Of a stretch of 7,630 bases of DNA, positions 4,667-7,630 are shown piece by piece. The notes beneath the pieces are model-generated. The model ran no database searches, was not told where the DNA came from, and saw only the letters and a list, made by a program, of their open reading frames with translations. The position numbers and the translations under genes are program-made. Numbering within the stretch: the first letter of the stretch is position 1; each line of letters opens with the position of its first letter. The stretch comes from DATKMG01 sp035541995 (GTDB taxonomy: Bacteria > Acidobacteriota > Terriglobia > Versatilivoradales > Versatilivoraceae), in assembly GCA_035541995.1 (NCBI GenBank), contig DATKMG010000277.1:1-7630 (forward strand). The letters are read 5' to 3'.

Positions 4667-5539
4667 TTGAGTATTCTGGCCGATAAGAAGACTCGGCTCG
4701 TTGTTCAAGGAATCACCGGCAGGGAAGGAACCTTTCATACCCTGCAGGCCAAAGCGTACGGCACAAATGTAGTAGGGGGAGTAACCCCACAAAAGGGAGG
4801 CACCCTGCACGAGGGGATCCCCGTGTTCAATACTTTAACCGAAGCTCGTTCCAAAACGGGTGCCAATGCCTCGGTTATTTTCGTGCCACCCCCTTACGCA
4901 GCCGATGCCATCATGGAAGCAGCAGATGCGGGCATCGAGTTGGTCGTCTGCATCACTGAAGGGATTCCCACCTTTGACATGATTAGAGCCTTTAATTTTG
5001 TGGCTGCGCGAAAAACCAGGTTGATCGGACCCAACTGTCCCGGAATTATATCTCCTGGAAAATGCAAAATCGGGATCATGCCCGGTGCCATTCACAAACA
5101 AGGTCCGGTTGGAGTTATCTCCCGAAGCGGGACTCTCACTTACGAGGCCGTGGGACAGCTGACATCCAGGGATATCGGCCAGTCCACCTGCATCGGGATT
5201 GGTGGTGACCCTATCATTGGCACCTCGTTTGTGGACGCGCTTCAATTATTCAATGAGGATCCTGAGACCCAGGTTATCGTCATGATTGGAGAGATCGGTG
5301 GAACTGCAGAAGAAGCGGCCAGTGAGTACATCCTAAATCATGTGAAGAAGCCGGTGGTGGGTTTCATTGCAGGCCAGACAGCGCCCCCCGGGCGGCGCAT
5401 GGGGCATGCCGGCGCTATCATCAGCGGAGGCAAGGGAACCGCTGCTGAAAAGATGCAGGCAATGAAGGATGCGGGAATCTATGTGGTCAGCAGCCCCGCT
5501 GCGATTGGCGAGGCCGTGGCTCAAGTTCTGAGCAGGTGA
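4667..5539 (+). CDS. sucD: Succinyl-CoA synthetase (ADP-forming), alpha subunit
   Basis: This is the CoA-binding and phosphohistidine-carrying subunit of the same enzyme as SucC. Its 290 residues compare with 289 in E. coli. A Rossmann-type CoA-binding domain occupies about 1-125: GITGREGTFHT (15-25), PQKGG with Lys43, PPPYAADAIMEA (74-85) and GPNCPGIISPGKC (121-133). The ligase domain follows: SRSGTLTYE (152-160), GIGGDPIIGTSF (177-188), Glu209 in IGEIGG, and the catalytic histidine His247 in GHAGAIISGGKGTAAEK. Phosphate is transferred through this His between succinyl phosphate and the nucleotide bound on SucC. The start is TTG, supported by a good ribosome site. ndk follows after 46 nt. 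Confidence 0.98.
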   Translation: MSILADKKTRLVVQGITGREGTFHTLQAKAYGTNVVGGVTPQKGGTLHEGIPVFNTLTEARSKTGANASVIFVPPPYAADAIMEAADAGIELVVCITEGIPTFDMIRAFNFVAARKTRLIGPNCPGIISPGKCKIGIMPGAIHKQGPVGVISRSGTLTYEAVGQLTSRDIGQSTCIGIGGDPIIGTSFVDALQLFNEDPETQVIVMIGEIGGTAEEAASEYILNHVKKPVVGFIAGQTAPPGRRMGHAGAIISGGKGTAAEKMQAMKDAGIYVVSSPAAIGEAVAQVLSR

Positions 5540-5571
5540 GGTGTGAAGAGATTCTGGCGTGGGACTGGCAT

Positions 5572-5577
5572 AGGAGG
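5572..5577 (+). promoter_or_regulatory. Ribosome binding site that fixes the GTG start of ndk
   Basis: A full AGGAGG lies 8 nt before GTG 5586-5588, the only start in frame that gives the usual short Ndk N-terminus (SIEKTLTIIKPDGV). An overlapping TTG at 5584-5586 is out of frame. Confidence 0.82.
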
Positions 5578-5585
5578 CAGACGTT

Positions 5586-6005
5586 GTGAGTATTGAAAAG
5601 ACGCTGACGATTATCAAGCCTGATGGAGTTCAGCAGAAGAACATCGGCGACATTATTAAGCGCCTGGAAGAGAACGATTTTAGCATTCGAGCAGCAAAAT
5701 TCCTTCATCTTACTCGGACACAAGCTGAAGGTTTTTATGCGGTTCATCGTGGGAAGTCCTTCTTCAACGATCTCACTCGCTACATGAGTTCAGGGCCGAT
5801 TCTGGTTTTGGTCCTCGAAGCAGATCACGCCATCAATCGCTTGCGGGATTTGATGGGGGCGACTGACCCTGCCAAAGCCGCTAAAGGAACAATTCGACAA
5901 CTGTATGCGACGTCTATAGAAAAGAACGTAATCCATGGTTCAGATGGGCCCGAGACTGCCAAGGCCGAGATTAGTTACTTTTTCACATCCCTTGAACTGG
6001 TGTGA
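5586..6005 (+). CDS. ndk: Nucleoside diphosphate kinase
   Basis: Ndk moves the gamma-phosphate from a nucleoside triphosphate to any nucleoside diphosphate through a phosphohistidine, balancing NTP and dNTP pools in the cytoplasm. At 139 residues it has the usual bacterial length. Key residues are in place: Lys11 (TIIKPDGV), Tyr51 (GFYAVH), Phe59, Arg87 (NRLRDLMGAT), Thr93, Arg104 (GTIRQLYA), Asn114, and catalytic His117 in NVIHGSDGPETAKAEI (114-129). It follows sucD by 46 nt with its own strong ribosome site. The pairing makes sense: SucCD produces one kind of nucleoside triphosphate and Ndk spreads the phosphate to others; the two enzymes are reported to interact in some bacteria. The stop codon is 7 nt before the next start. 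Confidence 0.98.
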   Translation: MSIEKTLTIIKPDGVQQKNIGDIIKRLEENDFSIRAAKFLHLTRTQAEGFYAVHRGKSFFNDLTRYMSSGPILVLVLEADHAINRLRDLMGATDPAKAAKGTIRQLYATSIEKNVIHGSDGPETAKAEISYFFTSLELV

Positions 6006-6012
6006 GGCGTTT

Positions 6013-6225
6013 ATGGGCAAATTCTTCATTCTGCTTGGATTGGCTTTTGTGGGGGTTGGGCTACTGATCCTTTTGTCGTCCCGTTTTTCATTCTTCCGGC
6101 TGGGCAGACTGCCTGGCGACATTCTTATCAAACGGGGCGATTTCAGTTTCTACTTCCCATTAACTACCTGCATCCTGCTCAGCCTGTTGTTGACTCTGAT
6201 TTTTTCCCTTCTCTCAAGAAAGTGA
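6013..6225 (+). CDS. Small two-helix membrane protein, DUF2905 family
   Basis: A 70-residue protein starting MGKFFILLGLAFVGVG, with two membrane segments at about 3-22 and 48-67 and a short polar link. The link, GRLPGDILIKRGDFSFYFP (31-49), is the hallmark of the DUF2905 family (PF11146), as I remember it. Function is unknown; it should sit in the inner membrane. I chose ATG 6013-6015 because it begins at the family's conserved MGK and has GAGG 5 nt upstream, inside the end of ndk. An in-frame ATG at 5935 would add 26 residues overlapping ndk with no family match. Its stop overlaps the xseA start (GTGA), so the two are probably translated together. No catalytic residues are evident. Confidence 0.88.
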   Translation: MGKFFILLGLAFVGVGLLILLSSRFSFFRLGRLPGDILIKRGDFSFYFPLTTCILLSLLLTLIFSLLSRK

Positions 6226-7589
6226 ATCTCTTTACGTCGCGCCGAATCCACACCGTCTCTGAGATTACCGCCCGGATTAAAGAGCGATTGGAGACGGAGT
6301 TTCCGGAAGTTCTGGTCGAGGGGGAGGTTTCGAACTTTACCGCTGCCGCTTCCGGACATTTGTATTTCGTGCTCAAGGATCCGGGGGCACAAATCAAATG
6401 TGCTTGCTTCCGGCAACGTGCGCGCTTCATCAAATTTAAGCCTGAAGATGGCCTGAGTGTTTTGGCTTCCGGTCGTATCGGGGTGTATGAACCCCGGGGT
6501 GAGTACCAGCTCTACGTCGAGAGCCTCGAACCCAGGGGGATCGGGTCTCTTCAATTGGCGTTCGAGCAGTTGAAGGCCAAACTTCAAATTGAAGGCCTTT
6601 TTGATGTCGACCGCAAGAAGCCTCTCCCCTTGCTTCCGCGATCCATTGGCATTGTCACCTCTCCGACGGGCGCTGCCATCCGTGACATTCTTAGAATCCT
6701 CAAACGGCGCCACCAGAATTTGCGCGTGTTACTCTATCCTTCAAAAGTTCAAGGCGAAGGAGCCGCGGGAGAAATTGCATCGGGAATTGAATACTTTAAT
6801 TCCGTTGGAGGCATCGACGTTTTGATCGTGGGACGCGGTGGGGGATCCATTGAAGACCTCTGGGCATTCAATGAGGAGGTCGTAGCACGGGCCATTGCAG
6901 CATCGCGGATCCCCGTGATTTCAGCTGTAGGCCATGAAGTTGATTTTACGATTTCAGATTTTGTCGCTGATCTTAGAGCGCCTACCCCGTCAGCTGCCGC
7001 GGAACTAGTGGTGTTGAAAAAGAGCGAATTCACTGAGCAAATCAATACCCTGGAGCTGCGACTTGCTCGGTCTTTCCAGTACGAACTCAGTCGGCTTCGA
7101 AATCGAGTTTTGTCCTTGTCCACCGATCATGCCTTTGCTTCCGTCCAGGGCCGCCTCCAACGTTATCAGCAGCATGCTGATGAATTGGCGTTTAGGATGG
7201 GAACCTTTCTGCAAAACGGTCTCCGGTCTCTCAGAAGCCGTTATGACCAAGCGCTCTCCAGCCTTGACCGGTATGGCTTGCTTCAGAAAGTCCGTTTGAT
7301 GCGAGATGCCGTTCGGATCCAGAAGGAATGGCTTGTTTCAAACCAGCGTATCAACCTCCAGAACCTCAAAAACAGAGTCTCAGCCTTTGAAGCAACCTTG
7401 GAAGCTTTGAATCCTCAGGCTGTTCTGAGCAGAGGCTACGCCATTTGCCGGGATTCTCGCGGGAATATTCTAAAGCGTTCACGTTCGTTAAACCTCGGGG
7501 ACTTATTCTCAGTGACACTGGCCGAAGGCGAAGTTCTGGGTAGAGCGGAACAGATTAATCCGACAATTCAGGATGGGGAACCGCAATGA
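6222..7589 (+). CDS. xseA: Exodeoxyribonuclease VII large subunit
   Basis: This is the catalytic subunit of exonuclease VII, which degrades single-stranded DNA from both ends without ATP and acts in repair and recombination in the cytoplasm. At 455 residues it matches E. coli XseA (456). An N-terminal OB-fold DNA-binding domain spans about 8-105 (VEGEVSNFTAAASGHLYFVLKD). The nuclease domain has SIGIVTSPTGAAIRDIL (141-157), GRGGGSIEDLWAFNEE (204-219) and GHEVDFTISDFVADLRAPTP (237-256) with conserved acidic and His residues. A long coiled-coil arm (about 264-395) binds XseB. The end has LNPQAVLSRGYAI (396-408). The start is GTG 6222-6224, overlapping the DUF2905 stop by 4 nt; no clear ribosome site is seen, so it probably depends on coupling. 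The stop overlaps the xseB ATG. Confidence 0.97.
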   Translation: MNLFTSRRIHTVSEITARIKERLETEFPEVLVEGEVSNFTAAASGHLYFVLKDPGAQIKCACFRQRARFIKFKPEDGLSVLASGRIGVYEPRGEYQLYVESLEPRGIGSLQLAFEQLKAKLQIEGLFDVDRKKPLPLLPRSIGIVTSPTGAAIRDILRILKRRHQNLRVLLYPSKVQGEGAAGEIASGIEYFNSVGGIDVLIVGRGGGSIEDLWAFNEEVVARAIAASRIPVISAVGHEVDFTISDFVADLRAPTPSAAAELVVLKKSEFTEQINTLELRLARSFQYELSRLRNRVLSLSTDHAFASVQGRLQRYQQHADELAFRMGTFLQNGLRSLRSRYDQALSSLDRYGLLQKVRLMRDAVRIQKEWLVSNQRINLQNLKNRVSAFEATLEALNPQAVLSRGYAICRDSRGNILKRSRSLNLGDLFSVTLAEGEVLGRAEQINPTIQDGEPQ

Positions 7590-7630
7590 ACAAGAAACTG
7601 GAATTTGAGACTGCACTGCAGCGGCTCGAA
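7586..7630 (+). CDS. xseB: Exodeoxyribonuclease VII small subunit (N-terminal 15 codons)
   Basis: ATG 7586-7588 overlaps the xseA stop (ATGA). The 15 visible residues, MNKKLEFETALQRLE, match the usual XseB start (short lysine-rich lead, then FE-x-AL-x-RLE). XseB is a small helical protein that binds the coiled-coil arm of XseA and keeps the nuclease active and in check. Position directly after xseA makes the call firm although most of the gene lies outside the window. Confidence 0.9.
   Translation, partial: MNKKLEFETALQRLE

Noticed and set aside
5540..5585. sucD-ndk gap examined for a terminator or separate promoter
   Set aside because: No stem with a T-run and no convincing -35/-10 pair is visible; only the ndk ribosome site stands out.
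5935..6012. N-terminal extension of the DUF2905 protein from an upstream ATG
   Set aside because: The added 26 residues overlap the ndk C-terminus, have no family match, and the internal MGK start has a ribosome site and matches the family start.
1..7630. tRNA, rRNA, riboswitch and CRISPR signatures
   Set aside because: No cloverleaf-like segment, rRNA motif, known riboswitch core or spaced direct repeat array was recognised on reading either strand.

Overview
The window looks like a chromosomal piece of an Acidobacteriota-type bacterium. I infer this from gene families and layout, not from a database search. The pointers are a Pkn-like Ser/Thr kinase with a C-terminal PD40/TolB-type beta-propeller, a remnant of the ECF sigma type often found beside such kinases, a remnant of a TonB-dependent (Oar-like) outer-membrane receptor, and a RAYT-type transposase framed by REP-like hairpins. 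The conserved metabolic genes on the other strand fit a Gram-negative bacterium.

The window has two halves that read away from each other. The left half (1-3121) is on the minus strand and looks like a regulatory or transport locus being eroded. In its direction of transcription it holds an ECF sigma factor remnant (3121-2894), a TonB-dependent receptor remnant (2777-2589) that keeps a signal-peptide-like start and a receptor-like C-terminus but has lost its middle and its start codon, a REP-associated tyrosine transposase (2404-1895) inside two nested pairs of inverted hairpins, a heptanucleotide repeat (1852-1814), and a large kinase (1809 to beyond position 1). The kinase frame is intact for 603 codons and leaves the window before its stop.

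The middle (3122-3478) holds no convincing gene. It carries a compact cluster of three GC-rich hairpins (3265-3352), then a promoter matching the sigma-70 consensus in both hexamers (TTGACA, 16 nt, TATAAT), and a short leader in which a small hairpin can overlap the weak ribosome binding site of sucC.

The right half (3389-7630) is a compact plus-strand operon: sucC, sucD, ndk, a small DUF2905 membrane protein, xseA and the start of xseB. SucCD makes ATP or GTP and succinate from succinyl-CoA in the TCA cycle, and Ndk redistributes the phosphate among nucleoside di- and triphosphates. XseA and XseB form exonuclease VII. Gaps shrink along the operon from 24 and 46 nt to stop/start overlaps, suggesting translational coupling. 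sucD, ndk and xseA use TTG, GTG and GTG starts.

I see no wholly new gene system. The most interesting material is the decayed sigma/receptor/kinase locus, the transposase whose last codons lie inside its own terminal hairpins, and the repeat-derived leader now in front of the kinase.
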